NCBI RefSeq assembly: GCF_000372725.1
Contig: NW_005199626.1
Location: 2,308-66,307 of the forward strand
Origin: Emiliania huxleyi CCMP1516
Taxonomy: Eukaryota > Haptophyta > Isochrysidales > Noelaerhabdaceae
Reading direction: 5' to 3'
DNA length: 64,000 nucleotides
A model generated the notes under the pieces. That model was not told the origin of the DNA. It saw nothing but the letters and a program-made list of their open reading frames with translations, and did no database searches. Of this stretch, positions 31,619 through 42,172 are shown in pieces (within the stretch, counting starts at the first letter, position 1; every line of letters starts with the position of its first letter). The translations under genes were made by a program, and so were the position numbers.

Positions 31619-32690
31619 CAGCTGCTCGGCCTGCAAGCGTGAGTGGGCAGTTCGGGGAGTGTCGTGAAATACCTGAGCGCGCTGCTGTGTGCGTAAAATA
31701 GTGCGCGTGCCGAGTCGAAGTAGGAACATCACGAGCACGGCGACTAGACTACAGTCTACACTAGATTACCGTTAGCGTTACTCACCGCTTGTACAGCCGA
31801 GCCCCTTCGGCTTCGCCTTGACGGAGGTTGACGCTTGAGCCCCGCTGTGTGTGGACCGAGCACCGACCGGAGAGGTGCGTTTGTCGCACAACACTCAAAC
31901 ACTGGCCCGCGTGCCGCGAAAAAGGTTAGGTTCTTGGAGCACTTGGACAAAGAACCCTGCACAAACATCGCAAGGGCGGGGACCTGTTCCTTTTTACCCA
32001 TCTCACAGTAGAGGTGTCCGTTTTATTTATTTATTTATTTGGAAAAAGAGAAAAATCTAACGACCTCCTCGAGCGCGGGGATTCCGGGGGGCACGTCACA
32101 GTGGAGCCCCAGCACGTACAAATTCTAGTGCCAGCGCCAGACCGCGTGGGACAGGCGGACTTGGAGCACTTGGAGTGCATTCGGTAACCTCACATCCAGG
32201 GCCGGTGAGCTGAGAAGCGCATCCAGCGGGCCGGATGATCGGGATCGGGCTACGGGCTAGAGAGCCCTGACCCCTAGCTCAGGGGGGGTGCGCATTCGCA
32301 GGGCGAGGGCCTTAAAGTAAACACGGGTCTCCGAGGGTTAGTTCTGCGCTTTGGGTGTCCCCTAGCTAGCGGCGGAACGCCCCCTCTACTCGGAGCTAGT
32401 AAACACCAGACACTAGACACGAGCATGACGTAGCATGTTTTCTTTCTTTTTCTACTCGGAGCCAGTGATACGAGAATACGCACATGTACATGTACATGTT
32501 ACAAGAATACACACTGCCCCCACGGAGTACCTGCACTACTCGACGATAATACAAGAAGAATACGCAGCTTGGAAGTTGCAGACGCCTATAAAGAAAAAAC
32601 AGCAAGCTGAATTTCGGCGGCGAAAAAGCAAAGGACGGGCGCTTTTGATCGGCAAAGCAAAGTTGGAGTAACGGCGACCGCGTCGCCACA
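31619..32690. other. Intergenic region with an R2 repeat
   Basis: Contains (ATTT)n at about 32023-32040 and the second long R2 copy at 32158-32399. No gene is recognised. Confidence 0.5.
32158..32399. repeat. Dispersed repeat family R2, long copy 2
   Basis: Partner of 27995-28187; both end at CCCCCTCTACTCGGAGCT. Confidence 0.85.
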
Positions 32691-33224
32691 ATGCCAGTCG
32701 CCTGTCGAGCAGCCTTGGCGGCGCGCATGCGCCGCAGGGTTGACCAACAGCCGCGCGCCTCGAGCCTCTCGCTCCACTCGCGGCACGACGCGCCCCGCGC
32801 GCCGGTCAGCGCAGCAGGAGTATTGCGACATGCTGCACAACGCCAAGGACATCACTGAGAAGCTGGCGCCAGTCGCCCACCAGCATGTCTCAGCACCAGG
32901 TGAGGGAGCATGCTGCGCACGCTGATGCAGCAGGGGGTAACCACCAATCAGGCCCTCACGCCACTGCACGGCCGCCCTCGAGCACCAGCAGCCGCGCTGC
33001 GCCATGCTCAAGCTCAGGAGGCCACCCTGCTTCTCGCATCTTTGTGCAGCGCAGTGAGCGAGCAGCGCCGCACCAGGCGGACCCATGGCGTGCTCAGCCA
33101 GCCGCGAGGCGGAGGCAGGCCGAGTGAGCGCGAGCCGCGCGGGAGGCCATGCCCCGCGCACCGGCGAGCGAGTGGCACGAAAGAGTGCAAGTCGCGCATG
33201 CTTTTGCGTAACGGACAGCCCTAG
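32691..33224 (+). CDS. Possible short multi-exon gene, helical protein
   Basis: After ATG 32691 (MPVACRAALAARMRRRVDQQ) a helical segment in another frame reads QEYCDMLHNAKDITEKLAPV, and a third reads MLRTLMQQGVTTNQALTPLH. AG acceptor and CAG|GTGAGG donor sites lie between them. The segments look protein-like but the exon chain is not proven and no family is recognised. Confidence 0.22.
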
Positions 33225-33231
33225 GACACTA

Positions 33232-36200
33232 ATGATTTCTTCGCGGCTTCCTACTCGGTACGGCCGCGGCCGGCTCGGCTTTGCCGTTCTTCTGATGGTG
33301 GCATTGTCGCTGATCACCACCATTTCTCGGCCAGCGAGTCGGGCAATGCTGGTACCCCAGAGCCTCTCACTCTGCAATATTTTTGGCGTGAGATGCGCCC
33401 TGCCGCCGTCGCCAGTGGCCGTGCCGAGAACGGTGTACGGCAACGACGACCGGCGAGACTGGTACGAGCTGGATTACACCTCTGCCGGCGACGCAATGGC
33501 GGGACGTCTGTTGGCTAACTCGATCATGGTGCACATCACTCGAGCGGACCTCGGTGCTCCTGACTCGCACGGTATTTACCGCATTCTCGATGACTACGCA
33601 GATTCCCTTCGGCTCGGCCCTGTTCGGAACATGTGCGACGGCCAGAAATTCTTGCGGCAGCCACGGCTTGGCTACTGCTCTGCCACGCTGGTCAGTCCGA
33701 CCGGGGTCATCACGGCTGGGCACTGCGTGCCAGACCAGAAAACGTGCGACAGCGCGGCGTACGTCTTCAATTACTATGTTACCGGCCATGACGCTCACGG
33801 CGACCCCACATTCCCTTTGATCACCTCTGACGACGTATATTTTTGCAAGTCTGTGAGCACCATGTATGCGACCGGCGGCACCGACATTGCGCACATCACC
33901 CTGGACCGGCCTGTCCTCGGCCGTGTCCCGGCCACCTACCGCAAGACGTTGGTCCCTACTACGCCGGGCCAAAAGCTGATGATGATTGGCTTCCCAGACG
34001 GCATGCCCGCCAAGGTGGAGGCCGGTGGCACGGTCACCGACGCTGGGAGGTCGAACGGCTTCGAGTTCTTTGTAGCCTCGACTGACTCCTTCGGCGGCAA
34101 CTCCGGCAGTGGCATCTTCGATGCGGACGGAATGATGATTGGCGTCCTTGTGCGAGGAATAAAAGGCTACGTCCAAAGCGGCGGGTGCACCGTCGTCTAC
34201 GCGCTCCCAGGCCCAAGGGGGCAGGAGGAGATCACATACGTCGATCGTGCCGTCAGCCTGGTATCGGCGTCTTCCGGCCACCTTCCGGCCACCGAGTGCA
34301 CCGACTCGTGCGTTCACTCCAACGACGGCGAGTGTGACGACGGAGGGCACGGCGCCCTCTACAGGTGCCGCCCATCCCGCCCGGCCCTCCGCCCTCCCCC
34401 TCGCCTCCTCCCAGCCGGCCCCACAGACACCCAACCGCCTACCTCCTTGCCCGCAGCGCCTGCGACCACGGCAGCGACTGTGCCGACTGCGGCCACCGCT
34501 TCCCGTCGGCTCCGCCGTCGGCCTCGCCGCCTCCCGCAGCGACCACGTCGGCTCCGCCCTCCGAGTGCACCGACTCTTGCTTCCACGCTCGCGACGGTAC
34601 AACCCGAGCCTCGGCCCTTGCAACCCGCAAAAGGCTCGCGAATCTCACCATCTCCTTGCCTCTCTCAGGCGAGTGCGACGACGGCGGCAACGGCGCCCTC
34701 TACAGCGCCTGTGACCACGGCACCGACTGTATGGATTGCGGCGAGCGCCCCCACGCCTCGCCTCCACCTTTGACCCCAGCCTCGCCCTCGGCGGCGTCGG
34801 GGCTTCCGGCCTCCGAGTGCACCGACTCGTGCGTTCACTCCAACGACGGCGAGTGTGAAGACGGAGGGCACGGCGCCCTCTACAGGTGCCGCCCATCCCG
34901 CCCGGCCCTCCGCCCTCCCCCTCGCCTCCTCCCAGCCGGCCCCACAGACACCCAACCGCCTACCTCCTTGCCCGCAGCGCCTGCGACCACGGCAGCGACT
35001 GTGTCGACTGCGGCCACCGCTTCCCGTCTGCTCCACTGCCGCATCCGCCGCAGCCAACCCCCTCGCCCTCGCTTTCGCCTCTGCCCTGCCCCGGAGTGGT
35101 ATGCGATGGGATGGGCGACGGTCCGTGCCACTGTGACCCGTGTCTGCTATGTCCGACGCCACCAGTGACGCCGCCGCCACTATCCGCACCATCGACTCCG
35201 ATCGCTCAGCAACTTACCTGCGACTTTGAGAGAGGCACTTGCGGCTGGAAGGACACCGCGCCTTGGACAACGAGGACAAGCAGCTACCCGTGGACGAGGA
35301 CGAGTGGCGGCACGCCATCGATTTTCACCGGCCCGAGCGGCGACCACACCACCGGATCGGGGTACTACCTCTACACCGAGGCCTCTGGGATCCACAGCAA
35401 GGTGCACCGGCTCGAGAGCCCGCACTTCTCGCTCCAGCAGGACGCCACCCTCTCCTTCTACTACCACATGCACGACGATACTGGCTTGAATATGGGCACC
35501 CTCTCCGTCGAGGCCTTTGAGCGCGCGAACGGCTGGTTGACGCTCTGGAGCCAGAGCGGACACCAGGCTGACAGTTGGCTCCACAAGACGGTCGTCCTTC
35601 CCGCCTCGACGATACAGGTGCGATTTAGTGGCTTGACGGGACCGGGCTTCAGCTCAGACATGGCGCTGGACGATGTGTCCTTCGGGCAGTTTGAGCCGCG
35701 GCCGGTGACCGTGTCGATCACGCAGTCAAACTGGTTCCAGATCGGCATCGCATCGCGGAACTTCGCGCGGGACGGGGACACGAGCACCAGCTGTCCCGAG
35801 GACAGCTGCACCACGGAGTCTACCACGGCGGAGTTCGCCATGTTTTACAACCACCGCGACAACCGGCACAACGGGCGCCTTGTGGAGGGCAACGGGATCC
35901 AGGGGCAGAACCGCGTGAACTGGGGCGACCTTCCCGCAAACGGCGCGCGAGATATCACGGTGACTGCAGACTGCACCGCGAAGACCGTGACGATCAGCTC
36001 CGACGGGCAGTCTTTCACGGGGTCGTACCCTAGCAGCTGGTCGTCGGTATACGTTGCAGTCGGTGCCCAGGGCGGCCCATTCTCTGCGACCCTCCCCTCG
36101 GGCAACACCTGGCTGGGTGGAAGCAGCACGCAGACGCTCAGCGGAGGCTTCCGGGGGAACCGGGGCGAGCAGGACCTCTGCGCTTCGTCGGGGTCGGCCT

Positions 36201-36858
36201 CCGAGCAAAATTCATATTCTACGACGACTGGGTTTTGCCGTGGCGGGAGCAGCTGGCCAGATGGCAATGAGTATAATTGCTTTGAGGACGTTGCCAGGAC
36301 ACGCATCCAGATGACGGACGCAGAATGTAGGCAAGAGTGTGACGCCAACGTCGAATGCGCAGCGTATGACCGGTCTTGGTATGACCGTCAGGGTATCCTG
36401 ATTGAAGATATCCCGACGGGTGCGGCAGATTGTTGCCTCTTCAAAGCAGGCAGTACCGGCAATGGGGACGAGAGCTTCGTTTGCATGTTGAAGCCTACAT
36501 CGCTCTCGCCCCCGCCACCGCCCTGGCGCCCCGGAACCTCTACGCCGTCGCCAGCATCGCCGGCGAGCCATCGCCGCCGCCGCCGCCGGAGCCCTCACCG
36601 CCGAACCAGGCGACATGCCAAGACACGCCAGGTTGGGGTAATGGATTCGACATGACTTGCAGCAACAGGCCCGCCAATGAGTGCAACGTTGGAGCAGGGT
36701 TGACTTGCTATCATTATAGTCTGAGCTATTGTGCGAATGGTGTCGTGGTGCCTGGCCGAGAATTCTCGCAAGGAGCTGGATTCAACTTTCCGGAAAGCAA
36801 CTGTTGCGCGTGTGGCAAGGCCTTCCGCATTGTGGCCAGGTCTCCGGCAGCTGCGTGA
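33232..36858 (+). CDS. Multidomain trypsin-like serine protease with Cys-rich, MAM and PAN-like modules
   Basis: Proposed exons: 33232-34364, 34457-34596, 34669-34885, 34978-36553, 36610-36858 (about 1104 residues; the last junction is a weak GC-AG intron or a frameshift). An N-terminal helix (LGFAVLLMVALSLITTI) anchors or exports it. The trypsin-like domain has H164 (TAGHC), D218 (TDIAHI) and S291 (GGNSGSG). Three or more modules follow of type ECTDSCVHSNDGECDDGGHG...CDHGTDCMDCG, then Pro-rich linkers, a MAM domain (LTCDFERGTCGWKD...LDDVSFG), a beta-rich domain, a PAN/apple-like segment with many cysteines, and a final CQDTPGWGNGFDMTC module. It is probably a secreted or cell-surface protease; the target is unknown. 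Confidence 0.75.
34282..35028. repeat. Duplicated exon-intron-exon segment within the protease gene
   Basis: 34282-34507 and 34803-35028 (offset 521) differ at only a few positions, including the complete 92-bp introns 34365-34456 and 34886-34977. Near-identical intron sequence implies a recent duplication or gene conversion that added Cys-rich modules. Confidence 0.9.
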
Positions 36859-37280
36859 ACTGCAATTCGGGGGGTGGTCGGATGAGCACCCCTGCATGCG
36901 CGTTTGGTCCGCGGCCCGGTGTCCAGCATTGGGCCCATCCTTGTGTGAGCGCTGAACACTGACTGTGCGTGAGGGTGGGTGGGTACTCAGGCGAGGATTT
37001 GTCATTTTGTTATTGGGTATTATTGTTGTAGGTTCGTTGTTAGCAGATCATTATTGGCACGTACATACTCTGCATAGCGACGGGAGATCGCAGAAGGCAT
37101 AAAAGACGGGCACGAAACAAACGGACGCAACGCTGAGGAGTGAAAAAAACAACGAAGGCGCTCTCAAAAAATAAAACGGGCAAAAGAAGAAGAAATCGGA
37201 CTTTTCTCGAGCTCCGGGCGTAGTACGGCTGGTTCTTGACCTACCGCCTTGTATCCACGGCAGAACGCGAGCCGGCAAGC
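36859..37280. other. Intergenic region with A-rich 3' signals
   Basis: 3' flank of the protease gene and 5' flank of DDA1. An AAAAAATAAAACGGGC element at about 37166-37181 resembles the AATAAAACGGGC at the end of HYI. Confidence 0.4.
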
Positions 37281-37822
37281 ATGTCCGGCGAGCAACGAGG
37301 CGAGAGGGGCGGGCCGAGCGCACTGCTGAGCGGGCTGCCCGTGCGCGACGCAAACGCCTTTGCCCAGCGGAAACTGGATGCGGCGAGCTTCCCGGCGTGT
37401 GCTCTGCTCCTACCTGAGCTTACCACCCGCGGCTCTCTTGGCCCACACCCATCCCAAACAAACGCAGGTCACGGAGGCGCCAACCTACCTCGCCACGCAC
37501 GACCGCACGAGCCCCCCTCCCGACCAAGGCGTGTACCGGCGTCAAAAGGGTTCCCACCCACGCCTGCAGACCCACGCCCATCCCTGCCCATCGAAAAGCT
37601 CGCCCCGCCGCAGTTGTCGGCACGGAGACGACAAACATCATCCTGCGGCACTTCCGGCAGCTCGCCGAGGTGCGTGCGCGCGTGCGCGGGCCGCGCCGCT
37701 CCCGTTCACCTAACGCCCGGCTCTCGCCCTCGCAGAAGCAACGCGAGCGGCAAAAGCGGGCGCCCCCCGCTGCAGAGGCGGCGCGGAAAACCGCCAAGCT
37801 CGCCCGGCCGACAAGTCAATGA
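37281..37822 (+). CDS. DDA1: DET1- and DDB1-associated protein 1
   Basis: Four exons: 37281-37394, 37468-37528, 37614-37669, 37736-37822, 105 residues (human DDA1 is about 102). The hallmarks are the N-terminal LLSGLPVRDANAF (compare LKGLPVYNKSNF in animals), PTYLATHDRTSPPPDQ, and TETTNIILRHFRQ (compare TEKTNILLRYLHQ), then a basic tail (KQRERQKR). DDA1 binds DDB1 in CRL4 ubiquitin ligases and stabilises substrate-receptor docking. Introns 1 and 2 use GC donors in this model (the exact end of exon 1 is the least certain), intron 3 is GT-AG. It is another small split gene invisible as one frame. Confidence 0.85.
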
Positions 37823-38274
37823 TTCTTTGACTCTTTTTTCGGGCACTTTTTGAGAGGTGGAAGGCCGCTTCGGAAGGGCACCGTCGGCCCACCGTGAACC
37901 TTCCTTTTTTAGGTAGGTGCACCGGCTGTGCCGCTGTGCAGACACACACACTCTCTCTTGCCACGGCTGTATTATTGATGAAAAAACAACAAGCTGTCAC
38001 CGAACATTCCCACCGGGCGGCGGGTGGGAGCACGAAGTAAGGGCAAAGACTTCCACCCTCGTAAAGCGTTGTTGGGTTTCCCTCCCCCGTCCAACCCCAA
38101 GCTGTCTCGACTCGCAGCGCCAGCGCGCAGCAGCCCGACGGGGAGCACGGACGGCGCATTTCTCTGTGTTTCGGCATCTCCCCTTGCCCCCACCCCTTCC
38201 CCCGGCGCTTGCAGGCCTGGCTGGCTTCGCAGCCTGTGCTGCCCGGCTTGTCGCGCCCCGCATTCTAGCAGCGC
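37823..38274. other. Intergenic region
   Basis: No gene seen; CT-rich 5' flank of the kinase gene. Confidence 0.35.
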
Positions 38275-39746
38275 GATGGCGGTCCTCCCCGCAAATCCTT
38301 CCAGGGGCACCATAGAAGCGGTGCTCGCCCTCTCCACGGTCATGCATGCCGCCGCCCAGGCTGCTCAGCCCAAGCCGTCATCGTCCGAGGCTGACGCGCG
38401 CACGAGTGGCTCCTCCGCGGCCGCGGCGTTCGCTCGGCTGCGAGGTGGCGAGCTGGGCGGTTCACTCGCGCCGCACACGCCTGTGCCGGCCGCGGCGGCG
38501 GCGGCGGCGGCCCCGGTCGAGGTCGCGGGCGCCGCGCCGCGCCACCTTCTTGTGAGACATGACAAGGCGCGGCGGATCGTGACGATTGAAGTGAGCGAGA
38601 CTGCAGTGATGGCCTTCTACATGTCGGGCTGCGCCTTCATCATCGGGGGCGTCGCGCTTGGTTGCGCGCTCTGGCAGCGCACGCGGGGGGGCGCCCCAAA
38701 GCAGGAGCCGTGCGGCTCCTGTCTTCTGACGTGGAGCCGCGAGGGTCTGCCCCCCCCCCCCCCATTCCACCCGGCACGAGGCGCATGCCTCCCCCCCTTA
38801 GCCATCGCCAGCTCCACCCACAACGGCGGGGCCGCCCCATGCAACAGGCGGGAGGCGTCTCCGTCTGCGTCGCGATGGAGTACTGCGCAGGCGGGGACCT
38901 GATCGACCCGTAGTATAGTATAGCACAGCATAGTACAGTACAGGAGTACTGCGCAGGCGGGGACCTGATCGACCCGTAGTATAGTATAGCACAGCATAGT
39001 ACAGTACAGGAGTACTGCGCAGGCGGGGACCTGATCGACCGCATGGCGTGTCGCCGCGGCGAGCTGCCGCTGCTCGAGGCTCAGCTGGTCTCCTTCCTGT
39101 CCACGCTGTGCCGCACTCTGTACTACGCCGAGGGCGCGACCCGCACTTCTTTTGACACAGGCTTCTTGTTTCCAGGTGCCGCACCCTGTACTACGTGCAC
39201 TCCTGCGGCGTGCTGCACCGCGACCTCAAGTCGACAAACATCTTCGTGACGCGCGGCGACGCCACTGTCAAGCTCGGCGACTTCGGCCTCGCGCGCGCCG
39301 GCGCCTCGCCGGCTGAGCGGCACACACACACACACACACACAGAGGCGCGCTTCAAAACGGGGGCTGCGAGAGCGTAGGCCTCTCGCGCCGGCGGCTGAG
39401 CGGCTCGCCGCGCCGCCACTCGCGCTGCGGCACCGACTTGTACATGTCGCCCGAGGTCGAGGCGCGCAAGCCATACGGCGCCGCGTCCGACGTGTACGGC
39501 CTTGGCTGCGTGCTGCTCGAGATGCTGCTGCAGTCGCAGCTGCGCGAGCGGCGGCTCGCCGAGACGCGGCGCGAGTCGATTGCGGCCGCGCTCGGGACGG
39601 CGCGGCGGCGCCACTCGTGGGACACGCTCGACGAGCTCTCCGCACTCGCATGGCGGATGCTCGACGAGTCTCCAAAGACGCGCATCGACTTGCCGCGCGC
39701 GGCGGCCGTCGCCGACAAGTGCCTCGCCCTAGATGCGAAGCTGTAG
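38275..39746 (+). CDS. Protein kinase C-lobe linked to a membrane-anchored N-terminal region
   Basis: The N-terminal exon from ATG 38275 has an Ala-rich region and one membrane helix (MAFYMSGCAFIIGGVALGCA). The kinase part reads VCVAMEYCAGG|DLIDRMACRRGE, LSTL|CRTLYYVHSCGVLHRDL, KSTNIF, KLGDFG|LSRRRLSGS, CGTDLYMSPEV, and helices to LDAKL at 39746. HRD, DFG and SPE motifs are intact. Introns 38891-39022 (GC-AG), 39108-39175 (GT-AG) and 39286-39378 (GC-AG) are inferred because they restore the kinase motifs in phase; the last removes a CA microsatellite from the activation loop. No glycine loop or VAIK lysine was found, so the N-lobe is missing, in an unseen exon, or the two halves are separate genes. 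Confidence 0.65.
38877..39042. repeat. 66-bp tandem repeat, two and a half copies, forming an intron
   Basis: Units start GGAGTACTGCGCAGGCGGGG at 38877, 38943 and 39009 and are identical over their length. Each contains the kinase codons for EYCAGGDLID and a spacer TAGTATAGTATAGCACAGCA with stop codons. Splicing AG|GC in copy 1 to AG|GC in copy 3 removes exactly 132 bp. Confidence 0.95.
39319..39342. repeat. (CA)n microsatellite in a kinase intron
   Basis: About eleven CA units between the DFG and SPE motifs; removed if the GC-AG intron 39286-39378 is spliced. Confidence 0.85.
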
Positions 39747-40524
39747 CAAGACGCGTGCGAGGTAGCGCTTCCGAGGACACGGAGTCCACGGCAGTCGGCG
39801 GTCTCGCCCGTTGTGATTCGCAACCCGTCGCGTTCGCGCGAGGCGCAGGGGATGCAGCGCAAGATTGCGCCCGATGCAGCGCCAGAGGCTGCGCCCACCC
39901 TCACTTTCCCTGTCTGCGTACGGCAGGTGCCTCGCCCTCCTCCGCCCCGCCGAGCGCGCAACGGTGGGAGGGGCGAGCGCGTCTGCGGCGGCGACTTTGC
40001 CTGCGCGCGCCGCTTCCGACTCGAGGCTGGCTGTCTGCCCGCGCGGCGGCGGCGCGCGGCTCGACGTGGCGAGGGGCGGGAGGGCGGTCTGCATTGCCGA
40101 GGCGGCGGCCGACGGATTGGGTCCGCCCACGCCAACTGACAGCGAGCCCACTCTCGACGGCGGGGCGACCACTTCGACGACGTCCGCCGACAGCGCCGCG
40201 CGCGCAAAGAAGCCGAAGCCCGCGCGCCCGCCGCGCCGCCGCCGTTTGCGTTATGCAGAGTGAGCGCGGGGCGCGGAGACCCGTTGGCACGTTGGAAGGA
40301 GGCGGCATGGAGGTTGGAGCGCGGTTCGCGCTCGCGTCGAGATAACGAGGGACACATCGAGCGGGAGCATGCGATATTTTCTACGAGGGGCTTTGGCCAA
40401 AAATCAAGAGGGGGGAGCGAGGGCGAGAGGCCCGTTCGTCGGAGGCTACTGTAGAAACAAGAAAAATAAAGGTGTCGGTGCCAGAAGAGTGCCAAACCTC
40501 GCGCACACAATTTCAGGCTCAGCC
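39747..40524. other. Intergenic region
   Basis: Open frames here reflect high GC content only. An AAAATAAAGG motif lies at about 40463. It holds the kinase 3' flank and the LHC promoter; no TATA element is obvious. Confidence 0.4.
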
Positions 40525-42172
40525 ATGTCTCTGTCGCTCTCCCTCGCTACGGTTGGCCTCGTCTCGCCCGTCGTCGTTCCCACCGGACCCGCCCGTGCGC
40601 ACGTTGTCGCCCAGCAGAAGTCCAGCGCCATCGTGCTGGCCGACAAGGAGGCCGAGGCCCGCATAATGGCAGTCGTCGACTCCGAGCCGGCCAAAACCCG
40701 CGGGGCGGCCATGTGCTCCCAGATGGCGGCTGCCAACATGCGCCGCATTAGGATGCCGGAGGAGCAGGGCGGCATGAACCCGTTCGGCCCGCCGGGCACC
40801 CAGCCGTCCGGCCTGGGCTGGGACACCTCCACCGGCGCGCTGGCTGCCGCCCCACGCCTTTGCCCTCCCGTCCCATCCATGGTTTGAGAAGCCACAGAGC
40901 CCAGCTCACCAGCCACGCCACTTCGCAGAGCCCAAGAACCGCGAGGACATGGAGGCGCTCGCCAAGCGGCTCAACCCGACCGTCGGCTTCTGGGACCCGC
41001 TCGGTATCGTGTCGGAGGGCACTGCGCCCGAGACGATCGGCTGGTTCCGGCACGCGGAGATCAAGCACGGCCGCGTGGCGATGGCAGGCTTCGTCGGCTA
41101 CTGCATCCACGCGAATGGCATCACCTTCCCGTGGAACATCCAGGCGCCCCCCTCCACGCCCCCTCCTCTCCTCTCCTCCTCTCTCACCACCGCGGCCGCA
41201 CCTCGTCGCCAGGCGCCCCTCCCGTGGACTCCGATCACCTCGGACCTGCCGACGATCGCCTTCTCCGACATCACCGCGGTGCAGACGACTTGCGCGTGCC
41301 CCCCCCCCCCCCCCCGGGGCCTACCTCTTGTTCGCGCGCCTCCTCCCAGGCCGGCGCGCCGGGCGACATGTGGGACGCCCTGCCGACGGCCGCCAAGCTG
41401 CAGATCCTCCTCGTGGTTGGCTTCCTCGAGATGCACGGAGAGAACTCGCTCGCGCTCGAGGCGGACGGCCAGAAGCACTATGTGCGCGGCGGCAAGCCCG
41501 GCTACTACCCCTCGTTCAAGGGCCGCTACCCGCACCCGGTGCGACGACCTCCCTCCCCTCCCCCGCCCTGCTCCGCCCTCGCCCCCGCCCTGCTCCGCAA
41601 TCGCCCCCGCCGCCCTCGCCTTCTCACCCCACCACCGCCCCTCCCCCCGCCTTGCTTCTGCCGGCGCGCAGGTCCCCCTCGACCTCTGGGACCCCTTCGG
41701 CTTCACCAGGACGATGTCGGCCGAGCGCAAGGAGAAGGCTCGCCATCATCTCATCTCGCCGTCGCCTCCGCCACTCAGCCCACCACCTCCTCCTCCAAGC
41801 CCTCCCCCGCCAAGCCTAGGCGCTCCTCGCCGAGGTCAACAACGGCCGCCTCGCGATGATCGGCCTCTTCGGACTCCTCTCCGCCTCGAAGGGCCTCATC
41901 GTCCCGGGGCTCGACGGCCTCGGCCTCACGCAGTGCGCACATGCCGACCCGCCGCCGCCGCCCACGCATCCCACCTGCCCTACCCGCGGCCACTCTCCCG
42001 CCCGCACGCGCGAGGGCGGCGCACAACCATGGCACAAATCGGCGAGGCACAGCACCCCGCCGCCGCCTCGCACAGGTACGGCGGCGAGTACATGGCCCCC
42101 TTCTCCGACTTCGACGCGGCGCTGCCCTACGTCGCGGAGATGCCAAAGACGCTCGCGGAGCTCCTCAAGTGA
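40525..42172 (+). CDS. Fucoxanthin-chlorophyll a/c light-harvesting protein
   Basis: Exons: 40525 to about 40834-40842, about 40929-41143, 41213-41278, 41350-41538, 41672-41737, 41820-41932, 42076-42172; all junctions from 41143 onward agree in phase. The N-terminus [19 protein letters not shown] suits the bipartite signal needed for a complex plastid. The mature part has the LHC core: [11 protein letters not shown], helix 1 [16 protein letters not shown], a middle helix [27 protein letters not shown] and helix 3 [16 protein letters not shown] with the Glu-Arg chlorophyll ligands. It binds chlorophyll and carotenoid in the thylakoid antenna. At least two introns need GC donors, and intron 41144-41212 has 11-bp direct repeats at its ends. 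The exon 1-2 junction is uncertain. Confidence 0.85.

Noticed and set aside
32586-33443. 285-codon minus-strand frame
   Set aside because: No domain, biased composition, and it overlaps the protease start on the other strand.
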